A stretch of 64,000 nucleotides of DNA from Notolepis coatsorum (lineage: Eukaryota; Chordata; Actinopteri; Aulopiformes; Paralepididae), in NCBI GenBank assembly GCA_963971535.1, contig OZ020587.1, positions 157,021,471 to 157,085,470 of the forward strand. The letters are read 5' to 3'. How positions within the stretch are numbered: the stretch's first letter is position 1; the number at the start of each line of letters is the position of its first letter. This document shows, piece by piece, positions 21,223 through 31,870 of this stretch. Below the pieces are notes generated by a model that saw only the letters and a list, made by a program, of their open reading frames with translations, ran no database searches and had not been told where the DNA came from. Made by a program: the position numbers and the translations under genes.

Positions 21223-24200
21223 ATCACAGTGTTTAGACGGTCTATCAGTGTTTAGAGGGTCTATCACAGTGTTTGTAGGGTCTATCACAGTGTTTGTAGG
21301 GTCTATTACAGTGTTTAGAGGGTCTATCACACCCTCTAAACACTGATAGACCCTCTAAACACTGGGACAGACCCTCTAAACACTGGGACAGACCCTCTAA
21401 ACACTGTGACAGACCCTCTAAACACTGATAGACCCTCTAAACACTGTGATAGACCCTCTAAACACTGTGATAGACCCTCTAAACACTGGGACAGACCCTC
21501 TAAACACTGTGACAGACCCTCTAAACACTGATAGACCCTCTAAACACTGTGATAGACCCTCTAAACACTGTGACAGACCCTCTAAACACTGACAGACCCT
21601 CTAAACACTGTGATAGACCCGACAAACACTGTGATAGACCCGACAAACACTGTGATAGACCCTCTAAACACTGTGATAGATCTATCACAGTGTTTGTCGG
21701 GTCTATCACAGTGTTTTGAGGGTCTATCACAGTGTTTAGAGGGTCTATCACAGTGTTTTGAGGGTCTATCACAGTGTTTAGAGGGTCTATCACAGTGTTT
21801 AGAGGGTCTATCACAGTCTTTAGAGGGTCTATCAGTGTTTAGAGGGTCTGTCACAGTGTTTAGAGGGTCTAGCAGTGTTTAGAGGGTCTATCACAGTGTT
21901 TAGAGGGTCTATCACACCCTCTAAACACTGATAGACCCTCTAAACACTGTATCAGACCCTCTAAACACTGTATCAGACCCTCTAAACACTGTGACAGACC
22001 CTCTAAACACTGTGATAGACCCTCTAAACACTGATAGACCCTCTAAACACTGTGACAGACTCTCTAAACACTGTGATAGACCCGACAAACACTGTGATAG
22101 ACCCGACAAACACTGTGATAGACCCTCTAAACACTGTGATAGATCTATCACAGTGTTTTGAGGGTCTATCACAGTGTTTTGAGGGTCTATCAGTGTTTAG
22201 AGGGTCTATCACAGTGTTTAGAGGGTCTATCACAGTGTTTGTCGGGTCTATCACAGTCTTTAGAGGGTCTATCAGTGTTTAGAGGGTCTGTCACAGTGTT
22301 TAGAGGGTCTATCACAGTGTTTAGAGGGTCTATCACAGTGTTTAGAGGGTCTATCACAGTGTTTAGAGGGTCTATCACACCCTCTAAACACTGATAGACC
22401 CTCTAAACACTGTGACAGACCCTCTAAACACTGTATCAGACCCTCTAAACACTGTGACAGACCCTCTAAACACTGATAGACCCTACCCTCTAAACACTGT
22501 GATAGACCCGCTAAACACTGTGATAGACCCTCTAAACACTGTGACAGACCCTCTAAACACTGACAGACCCTCTAAACACTGTGATAGACCCGACAAACAC
22601 TGTGATAGACCCGACAAACACTGTGATAGACCCTCTAAACACTGTGATAGATCTATCACAGTGTTTTGAGGGTCTATCACAGTGTTTTGAGGGTCTATCA
22701 CAGTGTTTAGAGGGTCTATCACAGTGTTTAGAGGGTCTATCACAGTGTTTAGAGGGTCTATCAGTGTTTAGAGGGTCTATCACAGTGTTTGTAGGGTCTA
22801 TCACAGTGTTTGTAGGGTCTATTACAGTGTTTAGAGGGTCTATCACACCCTCTAAACACTGATAGACCCTCTAAACACTGGGACAGACCCTCTAAACACT
22901 GGGACAGACCCTCTAAACACTGTGACAGACCCTCTAATCAGTGTTTAGAGGGTCTATCACAGTGTTTGTAGGGTCTATCACAGTGTTTGTAGGGTCTATT
23001 ACAGTGTTTAGAGGGTCTATCACACCCTCTAAACACTGATAGACCCTCTAAACACTGGGACAGACCCTCTAAACACTGGGACAGACCCTCTAAACACTGT
23101 GACAGACCCTCTAAACACTGATAGACCCTCTAAACACTGTGATATACCCTCTAAACACTGTGATAGACCCTCTAAACACTGTGATAGACCCTCTAAACAC
23201 TGTGACAGACCCTCTAAACACTGACAGACCCTCTAAACACTGTGATAGACCCGACAAACACTGTGATAGACCCGACAAACACTGTGATAGACCCTCTAAA
23301 CACTGTGATAGATCTATCACAGTGTTTGTCGGGTCTATCACAGTGTTTTGAGGGTCTATCACTGTGTTTAGAGGGTCTATCACAGTGTTTAGAGGGTCTA
23401 TCACAGTGTTTGTCGGGTCTATCACAGTCTTTAGAGGGTCTATCAGTGTTTAGAGGGTCTGTCACAGTGTTTAGAGGGTCTATCACAGTGTTTAGAGGGT
23501 CTATCACAGTGTTTAGAGGGTCTATCACACCCTCTAAACACTGATAGACCCTCTAAACACTGTGACAGACCCTCTAAACACTGTATCAGACCGTCTAAAC
23601 ACTGTGACAGACCCTCTAAACACTGTGATAGACCCTCTAAACACTGATAGACCCTCTAAAGACTGTGATAGACCCTCTAAACACTGATAGACCCTCTAAA
23701 CACTGACAGACCCTCTAAACACTGTGATAGACCCGACAAACACTGTAAACACTGATAGATCTATCAGTGTTTAGAGGGTCTATCACAGTGTTTAGAGGGT
23801 CTATCAGTGTTTGTAGGGTCTATCACAGTGTTTGTAGGGTCTATTACAGTGTTTAGAGGGTCTATCACACCCTCTAAACACTGATAGACCCTCTAAACAC
23901 TGGGACAGACCCTCTAAACACTGACAGACCCTCTAAACACTGTGATAGACCCGACAAACACTGTGATAGACCCGACAAACACTGTGATAGACCCTCTAAA
24001 CACTGTGATAGATCTATCACAGTGTTTGTCGGGTCTATCACAGTGTTTTGAGGGTCTATCACAGTGTTTAGAGGGTCTATCACAGTGTTTAGAGGGTCTA
24101 TCACAGTGTTTGTCGGGTCTATCACAGTCTTTAGAGGGTCTATCAGTGTTTAGAGGGTCTGTCACAGTGTTTAGAGGGTCTAGCAGTGTTTAGAGGGTCT

Positions 24201-24368
24201 ATCACAGTGTTTAGAGGGTCTAGCAGTGTTTAGAGGGTCTATCACAGTGTTTGTCGGGTCTATCACAGTCCTTAGAGGGTCTATCAGTGTTTAGAGGGTA
24301 TGTCACAGTGTTTAGAGGGTCTAGCAGTGTTTAGAGGGTGTGATAGACCCTCTAAACACTGTGATAGA
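21223..24368. repeat. 21-bp satellite in alternating inverted blocks
   Basis: The basic unit is GACCCTCTAAACACTGTGATA, with variants such as GACCCGACAAACACTGTGATA and 19-bp forms lacking GT. Orientation flips repeatedly. Forward-to-reverse switches occur at AGATCT centres (21678, 22141, 22649, 23310, 23757, 24010, plus 17540). Reverse-to-forward switches occur at CTATCACACCCTCT (near 21327, 21911, 22376, 22844, 23021, 23527 and 23868). Blocks are roughly 100-350 bp. Every open frame here comes from the repeat. The array can form many large hairpins. Confidence 0.93.
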
Positions 24369-24607
24369 TCTAGAAGTGCATGGATACACATTGTATTGCC
24401 TAGATGGTGTCAGGCTAGGCGATTGCTTAATTCTCTTTCCTGTCCAGTCTAACTGGATGCTGACTGTAGCTTGTTACTGTAGACCTACAGAGTGAGTAAT
24501 TGAGTGATTAAAAAAAATCGCACTCGTGTGAAGTGAGGGGTGCTCTTATCATCGTACATCATCTCACCCACCTCTCTTCCTCCCTTTTTTATTTTTGTGT
24601 CTATCAG

Positions 24608-24759
24608 CTGCTGCTCGACAGTTTGACCCCAAGCTGACCGACCAGGACTACAGCGAAACTGTCAAGAAGTGGCTTCGTTATGCGCCAGACCGGGAGGGAG
24701 GCATCTCAAGGAACCGAAGTGACCCAAACTTAAGTCAAGCGAACCAGAGTCAAACTTAG
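24608..24759 (+). CDS. Exon of an unrecognised protein, 3' piece
   Basis: Acceptor GTGTCTATCAG precedes. The frame continues AARQFDPKLTDQDYSETV, KKWLRYAPDREGG, ISRNRSDPNLSQANQS and a stop at 24757-24759. It repeats the AAR ending of the exon at 17224-17412, so the two pieces read as one protein region. I do not recognise the family. The last part (from 24713) is inside a tandem duplication, so the natural C-terminus may have been altered. Confidence 0.5.
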
Positions 24760-25050
24760 GGTACCCCAGCACAGCACAGCACACACTGTTTCCCTGGTTC
24801 ATACAGTACAAGGAATTACCCTGATGGACACTGTTCTTCCATGGACGACATCTACTTGAATGACATGCTGCTTCAGCCTGTTCTTGGAACCGAAGTGACC
24901 CAAACTTAATTGTCAAGCGAACCAGAGTCAAACTTGGGGTACCCCAGCACACTGTTTCCCTGGTTCATACAGTACAAGGAATTACCCTGGACACTGTTCT
25001 TCCATGGACGGCATCCTTGAATGGCTTATGCTGCTTCAGCCTGTTCTTGC
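24713..25050. repeat. Tandem duplication, 160-180 bp
   Basis: Two copies begin GGAACCGAAGTGACCC (24713 and 24892) and share GTTTCCCTGGTTCATACAGT and CTGCTTCAGCCTGTTCTTG, with small indels. Confidence 0.9.
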
Positions 25051-25414
25051 AGTGTTTATTTTTTTATTTTTTATTTTAACCTTAATTTTACCCAGGGTAG
25101 GTTCGCTGAGCACAGATGCTCTTTTTCAGCTACGCCCTGCTTCACATTCACAGAGTTCCATTCACACCTGGGAGCTGCCCAGGCCTAACCAAAATTGCTT
25201 TTCATTTATCTATTTATTTAACTGTATTAAACAATATAAAACGAATTGGCCATAATTGACTGAGCAAACTAATGCTTACTGCTGTAACCTACTAATAACA
25301 CTTAAGTAAATCTGAAGATTATTATATAGCAGATGCCTTGGAGGATAAGTCGTGGACAACTGTAGATCATCTAAGCTCCACTGTGTTTAAATTCAAATCC
25401 TATGCCATTGTTAT
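25051..25414. other. Non-coding AT-rich sequence
   Basis: No gene or repeat family recognised. It follows the unrecognised exon and could be its 3' UTR. Confidence 0.4.
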
Positions 25415-25418
25415 TTAA

Positions 25419-25783
25419 CCCTTGTGTCTGAAAACTAAAGTATTATACTCTTATTAGGGGACTAAATTGAAAAACTCCATAAAAAGATTATGTTGAAATA
25501 ATTTCCCACTTTCTTTTCCATAAATATTTTATTCAACTTCAGCCCTGATCATAACCATTTTTTATATTATTTTTGTAATGAAATACTCCCACTTTTCTGA
25601 AAAGAGTTGTTAAATATGACAAAAAAAAGAATATGTGGTGGTTATGATCGGGCTGAAGTGGAATAAACAATTTATGAAGAGTAAAAAAAAAAATACAAGA
25701 TAATTAAAAGATTATGCCACATATTATGTTGGCTCATCACTGCAAAGTTATCAAACAAATACGAATCTGATCAGACACAAGGG
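25419..25783. mobile_element. TTAA-flanked MITE, piggyBac-like ends
   Basis: 365 bp with ends CCCTTGTGTCTGA and TCAGACACAAGGG in perfect inversion, flanked by TTAA at 25415-25418 and 25784-25787. TTAA duplication and a CCC start are typical of piggyBac-group elements. A second internal inverted repeat (TTCAGCCCTGATCATAACC against GGTTATGATCGGGCTGAA) makes the element highly foldable. No coding capacity. Confidence 0.85.
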
Positions 25784-25787
25784 TTAA

Positions 25788-26339
25788 GTTGTTGTTCCCT
25801 TTCTAATTTCCTCAAACATCTAGTCTAGTTAATGTGATCAATATTATTTGACAATTGATGCTTTTTGTTGGACATTTCAGTCAGTAGTGAGCTCATACTT
25901 TGAGCTCATAAATTTATAGTTAAAATGATTGAGACAATGCAATCTTGTCTTCGTTGTGCATGAATGCGTGTGCTCACCACACACAATATGTCTGTCACTA
26001 TTCTGGCAGTGGCTATATTGTTAATGAAAGCCTGTTATAAGGTCTGTCATTTGTTTTTTGTAAAAAGTTTTAGTCACTGGAAGTTCTGATACCCTAGAAA
26101 AAAATAAATTTTCATATTAAAGCCATGTTGTCATTTTTGTTCACACATTTTTGGAAATATGGTCATATAAGAATTTTATTATTATTTATTTAACAATAGT
26201 GTGTTTAACAGCAGGAAAAAAACATGTAATGTTATGATGTATACATATCAGCAGCAATATTTTAATGTAAAATGTACATTAATCAGTATTGATTCCTTAA
26301 CTTTACAAGTTACAAGTAGATGTACAAGTTACAAATGTA
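25788..26339. other. AT-rich non-coding sequence
   Basis: No feature recognised between the MITE and the subterminal repeats of the 18.8-kb element. Confidence 0.4.
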
Positions 26340-26693
26340 CAAGTAGAGTACCATTTAGATTATGGTTGAATAAACATTGATGTCTAACATTGATTCAATA
26401 TAAAATCAACTAAAATGTGCATGTAGATTACCATTTAGATTATGGTTGAATAAACATTGATGTCTAACATTGATTCAATATAAAATCAACTAAAATGTGC
26501 ATGTAGATTACCATTTAGATGATGGTTGAATCAACATTGATATAGTATCAGCTATGGTTGACACCTAACGTTGATTCAACGTGTAAGTCATAGACAACGA
26601 TCTATATAATTTAGATGTCAGGCTTCAACATAGATTCAATATTTCTGCTGAACCCTATTTCAACGTTGATTCACTAATTTTTTGCTATCTGGG
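26340..26693. repeat. Right terminal region with 80-bp subrepeats
   Basis: ACCATTTAGAT recurs at 26350, 26430 and 26510, an 80-bp tandem period, within many TTGATTCAA and TTGAATCAA motifs. The block ends at the terminal inverted repeat TTTTTTGCTATCTGGG. The left end at 7862-8060 has the same style. Confidence 0.8.
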
Positions 26694-28112
26694 TCTGCTG
26701 TGTTCCCAGTTTTGGACGCCTTCTGTCTGAATAACGTCATCAGTCGAGGAAGATGGCGGTCAAGCTCAGTGTAGAATGTGTTGGGCAGGTTCTGGTTGGT
26801 AATCAGCTGGAACTCTGCATACACCTATATTTAAAAACAGCAGGACAATATAGTATATCAACATCAATTAGTCACTTCAACTTGGTGGATCTCTTACTTT
26901 GTTTGGTTTGGGCTTCAGAGCATGACGGCGGGATTTCTGGTCAACCATGTCATTACATGCTTTGCGGAATCGGTCGCTGATGACTAGCTCGCGGGGGCGC
27001 ACAGAACACACGCAGATGCGCCGCTATAGTATATAAACCAGGCTTAAGAATCACAAGTTTCACTTTAAAACACACAGAATGTGCCAAATGTTAACACAGG
27101 AAAGAGAGAGCTGATCTATATTACCTCAGACTCCATTTTGAGAGCAGGCCAGAGGTCCATGAGCTCTTTCACTGGTGGGCTGGACTTCACTATGGTCTGT
27201 CGGTGCAGGGCAAATGTGGTCTGCATCAGCTTTCTAATGAGGGGCAGGTTCTTCTCAGTCTTCTTGACTTCTTCAGCAACTGTCTGCCTCAACTGCTCAA
27301 GCCTCAAGGAATCCTCTCCTTGGGGATAGTTGGGTAGGAAGTTTACTTCTGCTCGCTTGGGTCTTTTAATGTTGGAATGTGAAGGTTCGCAATCAGGATT
27401 GCTTCTACCTCTTTTTCCAGCATTTACAGTGACCTCCTCACATCCTGCCCGTCTCAGCTTGTTCCTGAAATTGCCCATCTTGAATTTGATGCTGTTCTTC
27501 CATCCATTGCAGCCGGTCTCAGATCCTGCTTCCTTCAAGCAGGGATGTTTGGCGACAAGAGTCGCAGAAGCCACTGCTATCTCTTTATCACTTGGATAAG
27601 CCTTGAAAGCATACATTGTAGATGCAAGCTTTTCTAAAATGTCGTGCTTTAGGTCTCTTGTCAACTTAAGGTGTCTCTTGTTCTTCTCAAATTCGTTGTT
27701 TCCGTCTCTAAGTTTCAGCTCAACATCGAATGCAAATGTAGGAACTGGAAAAGGACCTGGAGGCCATCTGCTTAGACGTTCTGGAGATGACATATCTGAA
27801 AGTATATCAACGTTCTGGAGATGACATATCTGAAAGTATATCAGTAGATGCGAGAGAGCTGGAGTCGAGCGAAAGTGAAATGTGCACAACAGCTTTTTGT
27901 GGCAATTCCGTAATGTCATCAAGGGAAGTAAGTTTCCCATCAAAGTCTGGATCTTCATACAGCAAACTGAAGTCAAGGTCTATTTCCAACTGTTCTTTTA
28001 TAATCTTGATCAGTGCATCAACAGAGGCGGGTCGTGAACTGAGTTTTAATTTTCTAGCCCGGTCTGTCTCAACAACACGAAGGATCATGGGTTGTGGGGA
28101 GGCAGCTGCCAT
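26694..28112 (-). pseudogene. SAMD3-like multicopy gene, 5' part
   Basis: Exon 1, 28112-27125, starts MAAASPQPMILRVVETD. It has a PB1/ubiquitin-like stretch (PASVDALIKIIKEQL, LLYEDPDFDG, DDITELPQKAVVHI) over about residues 9-75, then FPVPTFAFDVELKL, YPSDKEIAVASATLVAKHPC, KMGNFRNKLRRAGC and RAEVNFLPNYPQGED, and ends ALKMESE at a GT donor. Exon 2 begins at 26824 with VYAEFQLITNQNLPNTFY and is cut at 26694 by the 18.8-kb insertion. It continues at 7861-7823. A 34-bp tandem duplication at 27776-27843 shifts the frame in exon 1. Minus that copy exon 1 is 954 nt, a multiple of three. Total predicted length is about 510 residues, usual for this teleost SAMD3-like family, whose function is not established. 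Confidence 0.78.
27776..27843. repeat. 34-bp tandem duplication causing a frameshift
   Basis: Two adjacent copies of a 34-bp unit that contains GTTCTGGAGATGACATATCT. Because 34 is not divisible by three, the frame before and after is displaced by one. That is why the exon appears as two overlapping open frames. Confidence 0.95.
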
Positions 28113-28430
28113 TGTGCTATGGAAACTTGAATCAATCGCTTGGGAGTCAGCAGCAGCAGCAGCAGACCATCGATCTTGTATGCTGAGAGTGGGACTGTAT
28201 CGTTGTGACCAGACTGCAGGTAGATGGACAGTGGACAGATGTGGTCCGGTCGACAGACAGCAGCTCAAGGACCTAAGGAGTAGTCATAAACACAACACAG
28301 AAAGCGTCATTATTAACATATACAGAATATGAACTTATACAGAATATAAACTGGTCAATTACACAACGAGTGAATAAAGACACAATAATCGATTAATAAA
28401 ATAACTATTCACTGCCGCCCTGCTGGATTA

Positions 28431-28807
28431 AATTCTGAATTGCAGGTAGGCCTGAATAAGTATTTACTGTGCAAAATAACCAAAACCAGATAAACAATAT
28501 CTGTTTTTTATGAAGCACAGATCATGTTAATTAAGTATTCTGAGTCTGAGCAGACAGAAAACCATCTTACCCTCAGCAAGGGATTCCTTTGTGCTGAAGA
28601 CCCACAATGCAACACAACAACTCCAAGCTAAAATGCCTCACATACAAAACGAAATAAAATATAGAGCCATGGCTGTGTCCCAAGTTTAACACAATTGAAC
28701 TATAATAAAGTATTTGTTAACACTAGTTACAACAATGCTTATGTAACTATTAAAAACGTACATTTTAATCACGAAACAAAATGGCGGACTAACGTTAGCT
28801 AGCATGC
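28431..28807. other. Upstream region of SAMD3-like gene
   Basis: No gene recognised. It lies 5' of the SAMD3-like exon 1 on the minus strand and holds any promoter, but no clear element is visible. Confidence 0.35.
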
Positions 28808-29942
28808 CAGCCTGTTCCACTCGACGGGGTCGGTACCGACCCTTTTTGACCTTATTATCATATAGGCATATTTTTATGAGTGATGAAAATGATTTGTGAT
28901 TTTAAAATCAACCGTTTTCAAGTATTAATATCACTACTATGTCACAGATGCATGTAGAATGTAAAACGTTAGGTTGGCAATAGTTTAGCAATAGGTTAAA
29001 AGTGTACTTATATCATTTTAAGTTTTCTATTTGCGATCGTCTATTTTGACCCGGAACCGGAAATGGAAATGTTGAACCATGGGAATTGTAGTTTTTTTTG
29101 TAGATTGTAGATCGCTAGCTATCTTCCAGCGTTGAAATTTCTCCGATCTACACTTCCTGTCACATACTATGGTGGTTCAAAGTTCAGCGTTCTGAATGAA
29201 TCATATCAATAATTGTTATGATTCGCGATAATAAGCTACAAAAGGTAACGTTTTTGACAAATATTGAAACGCAGTCAGTTCCTCCACACTATTGTTACCA
29301 TGTAGGAAGAATTAGATCTGAAATTAGTTTCAAAATGGTTACACTGTGGGGGAAATAAAATAGTACAGTCGATTACAGTAAATATCAGTATCTGTTATTA
29401 TGCACGCCTGGTGATACTATATCCAAATTGAACTCGGCCATTTGAAAGATACTATATGTATATATATATAAATGTGCGAATTGGCTATAATAAGGTAATG
29501 TATAAGCATATATTCTATATTCTATAATAATATTTCAAATTGCATTGGTCCGGATGGGAGAATTCAGTACTGTATATACAGAATCTTCAGTTTGATCATC
29601 TTCCCTTTATTAATTTCCTTAGATCTTTTGTACACATGATCTCAAGAGGGTACTGAATGAGCTCAGTGGCAGTTCTTTAAGTTTGGTCATTATTATCATG
29701 GTTTTATTCACTCTCAAAGATGAAAATAAAAATCATAATTCATATTTTCCTTTCTTTCATCACAATTTAAGCAAGCCTAGTAATAGACACAATATTTCTG
29801 ACACTGAGAATACATTCATTGAGGTCCATAGATGTTCCTAGATACCAAGAATATGCAAATAGCCCTTGTAGAAGTGGAACAATATTCCATTTACCTAGGT
29901 ATACATTTTATGCAGATTTTCACCTGGGGTGGAACAGGCTAG
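28808..29942. repeat. Segment bounded by AGCCTGTTCCAC inverted repeats
   Basis: AGCCTGTTCCACTC near 28810 is mirrored by GGTGGAACAGGCT near 29929-29942. The inner part 29305-29880 is the inverted copy of 16640-17205. It could be a separate element or a decayed end of the second 18.8-kb-type copy. Classification uncertain. Confidence 0.45.
29305..29880 (-). repeat. Inverted copy of 16640-17205
   Basis: Reverse complement of the repeat inside the 18.8-kb element, moderately diverged with small indels. Landmarks are TTAGATCTGAAATTAGTTTC, TTGGTCCGGATGGGAGAATT and ATAGACACAATATTTCTGAC. Confidence 0.8.
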
Positions 29943-30489
29943 CTAGCTAACATTAGTAGCATGCTAGCTAGCTAACGTTAGTAGCATGCTAGCTAATGTA
30001 ATAATATGCAATACTATTTGCTAAAACAAGCTCCAAACGATTTGCCACGGCACATAGATAACATTTAGTCAAACGATAACAGCCCGGTGATGGTATCTGA
30101 ACGGGATCATACTATTCCCATAAGAACTCACTTACCAGTTAACTAGTATACTATCTAGCATGCTAGCTAATAATGCTAACAATGCTAACAAGCTTCGTTC
30201 TGCACTGTAGGCTACTAGTTGCCACCACGGTAATAATTCACAAAGTAGCATGTAGTCAAATGATGACAGCAAGATTATGGTATGTGAATGGCATAATACA
30301 TTATATTGTCAATGACTTACCAAGGAGTTTGGCTCAGACTATTTGTCAAGCCAGTAGTGAAGACACCATCGCGCCAAGTTATGTTTGAATAACTCAAGTC
30401 CCGTGAGATCTTCTAGGTCTCGCGAGTTGCTTAGGACTACCCTCTCGAAGGGGAGGGGAGGGGGAGGAGGAGAGGAGGGGAGGGGGAAT
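29943..30489. other. Non-coding sequence with purine-rich tract
   Basis: Contains repeated GCTAGCTAGCTAAC-type motifs at 29940-30010 and a G/A-rich tract at 30436-30486. No gene recognised. Confidence 0.45.
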
Positions 30490-30642
30490 CTATACTAAAT
30501 TGATTCAACGACAGTTTTTCAAATGTTGAAATGGTATCTGTAATTAAATATTGAATCAACATAGCTTTTTCAACCTCAACCAAAAATAACCAATCTGACC
30601 AAAATCCAACATTTAATTAATGTCTTTTGCTATCTGGGAAAC
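30490..30642 (-). repeat. Terminal fragment of second CCCAGATAGC element
   Basis: The reverse complement starts CCCAGATAGCAAAAGACATT and parallels 7862-8060, sharing ATTGATTCAA motifs and the TTTTGGTTGAGGTTGA block. Together with 29305-29880 it shows a second, inverted partial copy of the element that splits the SAMD3-like gene. Confidence 0.7.
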
Positions 30643-30740
30643 ATGCAGGTTGCATGTTTTCATGCAGACATCATCACACTAATGTTACTGCATCAGAAAC
30701 ATAGAAATTAGTGGAAAATATATTTTTTATAAGATAAGAT

Positions 30741-30789
30741 AAGATATTCCTTTATTGAATTCATGGGTACAGTGACCGTGACAGGCCCG

Positions 30790-30844
<55 letters not shown>

Positions 30845-30930
30845 AACTTTATTAACAGATTGCAGAATGGGTACAGTGACGTCACAGGCCCGGATTGATT
30901 GATTGATTGATTGAAAACTTTATTAACATC
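30741..30930 (-). repeat. Short repeat copies with (TTGA)n arrays
   Basis: Two inverted copies of the short repeat's 3' end (TTGAAAACTTTATTAACAG and ATTGCAGAATGGGTACAGTG) separated and preceded by (GATT)n arrays of up to about 50 bp. Confidence 0.75.
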
Positions 30931-30937
30931 TCTCTCA

Positions 30938-30950
<13 letters not shown>

Positions 30951-31016
<66 letters not shown>
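30951..31016. repeat. (TC)n microsatellite
   Basis: Nearly pure TC run that leads into the minisatellite at 31018. Confidence 0.95.
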
Positions 31017-31017
<1 letters not shown>

Positions 31018-31021
<4 letters not shown>

Positions 31022-31870
31022 CATGCTAGCATACAGGCACAGGTCATAGATACTGGTCAACCGTGTCATGCTAGCATACAGGCACAGGTCATAGATACTG
31101 GTCAACCGTGTCATGCTAGCATACAGGCACAGGTCATAGATACTGGTCAACCGTGTCATGCTAGCATACAGGCACAGGTCATAGATACCAACAGTGTCAT
31201 GCTATACAGGCACAGGTCATAGATACCAACAGTGTCATGCTATACAGGCACATGTCATAGATACCAACAGTGTCATGCTAGCATACAGGCACAGGTCATA
31301 GATACCAACAGTGTAATGCTAGCATACAGGCACAGGTCATAGATACCAACAGTGTAATGCTAGCATACAGGCACAGGTCATAGATACCAACAGTGTCATG
31401 CTAGCATACAGGCACAGGTCATAGATACCAACAGTGTCATGCTATACAGGCACAGGTCATAGATACCAACAGTGTCATGCTAGCATACAGGCACAGGTCA
31501 TAGATACCAACAGTGTCATGCTAGCATACAGGCACAGGTCATAGATACCAACAGTGTCATGCTAGCATACAGGCACAGGTCATAGATACCAACAGTGTCA
31601 TGCTAGCATACAGGCACAGGTCATAGATACCAACAGTGTCATGCTAGCATACAGGCACAGGTCATAGATACCAACAGTGTCATGCTAGCATACAGGCACA
31701 GGTCATAGATACCAACAGTGTCATGCTATACAGGCACAGGTCATAGATACCAACAGTGTCATGCTATACAGGCACAGGTCATAGATACCAACAGTGTCAT
31801 GCTATACAGGCACAGGTCATAGATACCAACCATGTCATGCTAGCATACAGGCACAGGTCATAGATACCAA
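31018..31870. repeat. Minisatellite, 36-45 bp unit
   Basis: About 20 copies of a unit carrying GTGTCATGCTAGCATACAGG and CACAGGTCATAGATAC. The first four copies have TGGTCAACC (45 bp), most others have CAACA (41 bp), and some lack CTAG (about 36 bp). Confidence 0.95.

Larger units (their letters stand above)
7862..26693. mobile_element. 18.8-kb composite insertion with CCCAGATAGC ends
   Basis: The left end reads CCCAGATAGCAAAA (7862) and the right end is its reverse complement (to 26693). On the minus strand the bases outside join as ...ACAGCAGA and GATGCTTTGG. Counting a 2-bp duplication (TC on the plus strand, 7860-7861 and 26694-26695), the joined exon is 168 nt and stays in frame. The subterminal regions are rich in short TTGATTCAAC-type repeats. 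Two plus-strand exons of an unrecognised gene (17224-17412 and 24608-24759) may belong to the carrier. Later insertions (DUF7869 transposon, L2, satellite, MITE) account for most of the length. The superfamily is not assigned. Confidence 0.75.

Noticed and set aside
21521-24193. Many 70-104 codon frames such as IDPLNTVIDP repeats
   Set aside because: Translation of the 21-bp satellite in both orientations; no independent sequence.
17463-24368. CRISPR-like array of regularly spaced short repeats
   Set aside because: There are no unique spacers, units are contiguous and flip orientation, and the context is a vertebrate genome.
26880-26995. Minus-strand exon (ELVISDRFRKACNDMVDQK, donor GTAAGAG)
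   Set aside because: It lies in intron 1 of the SAMD3-like gene, where exon 1 joins in phase directly to the exon at 26824; no acceptor or family support was found.
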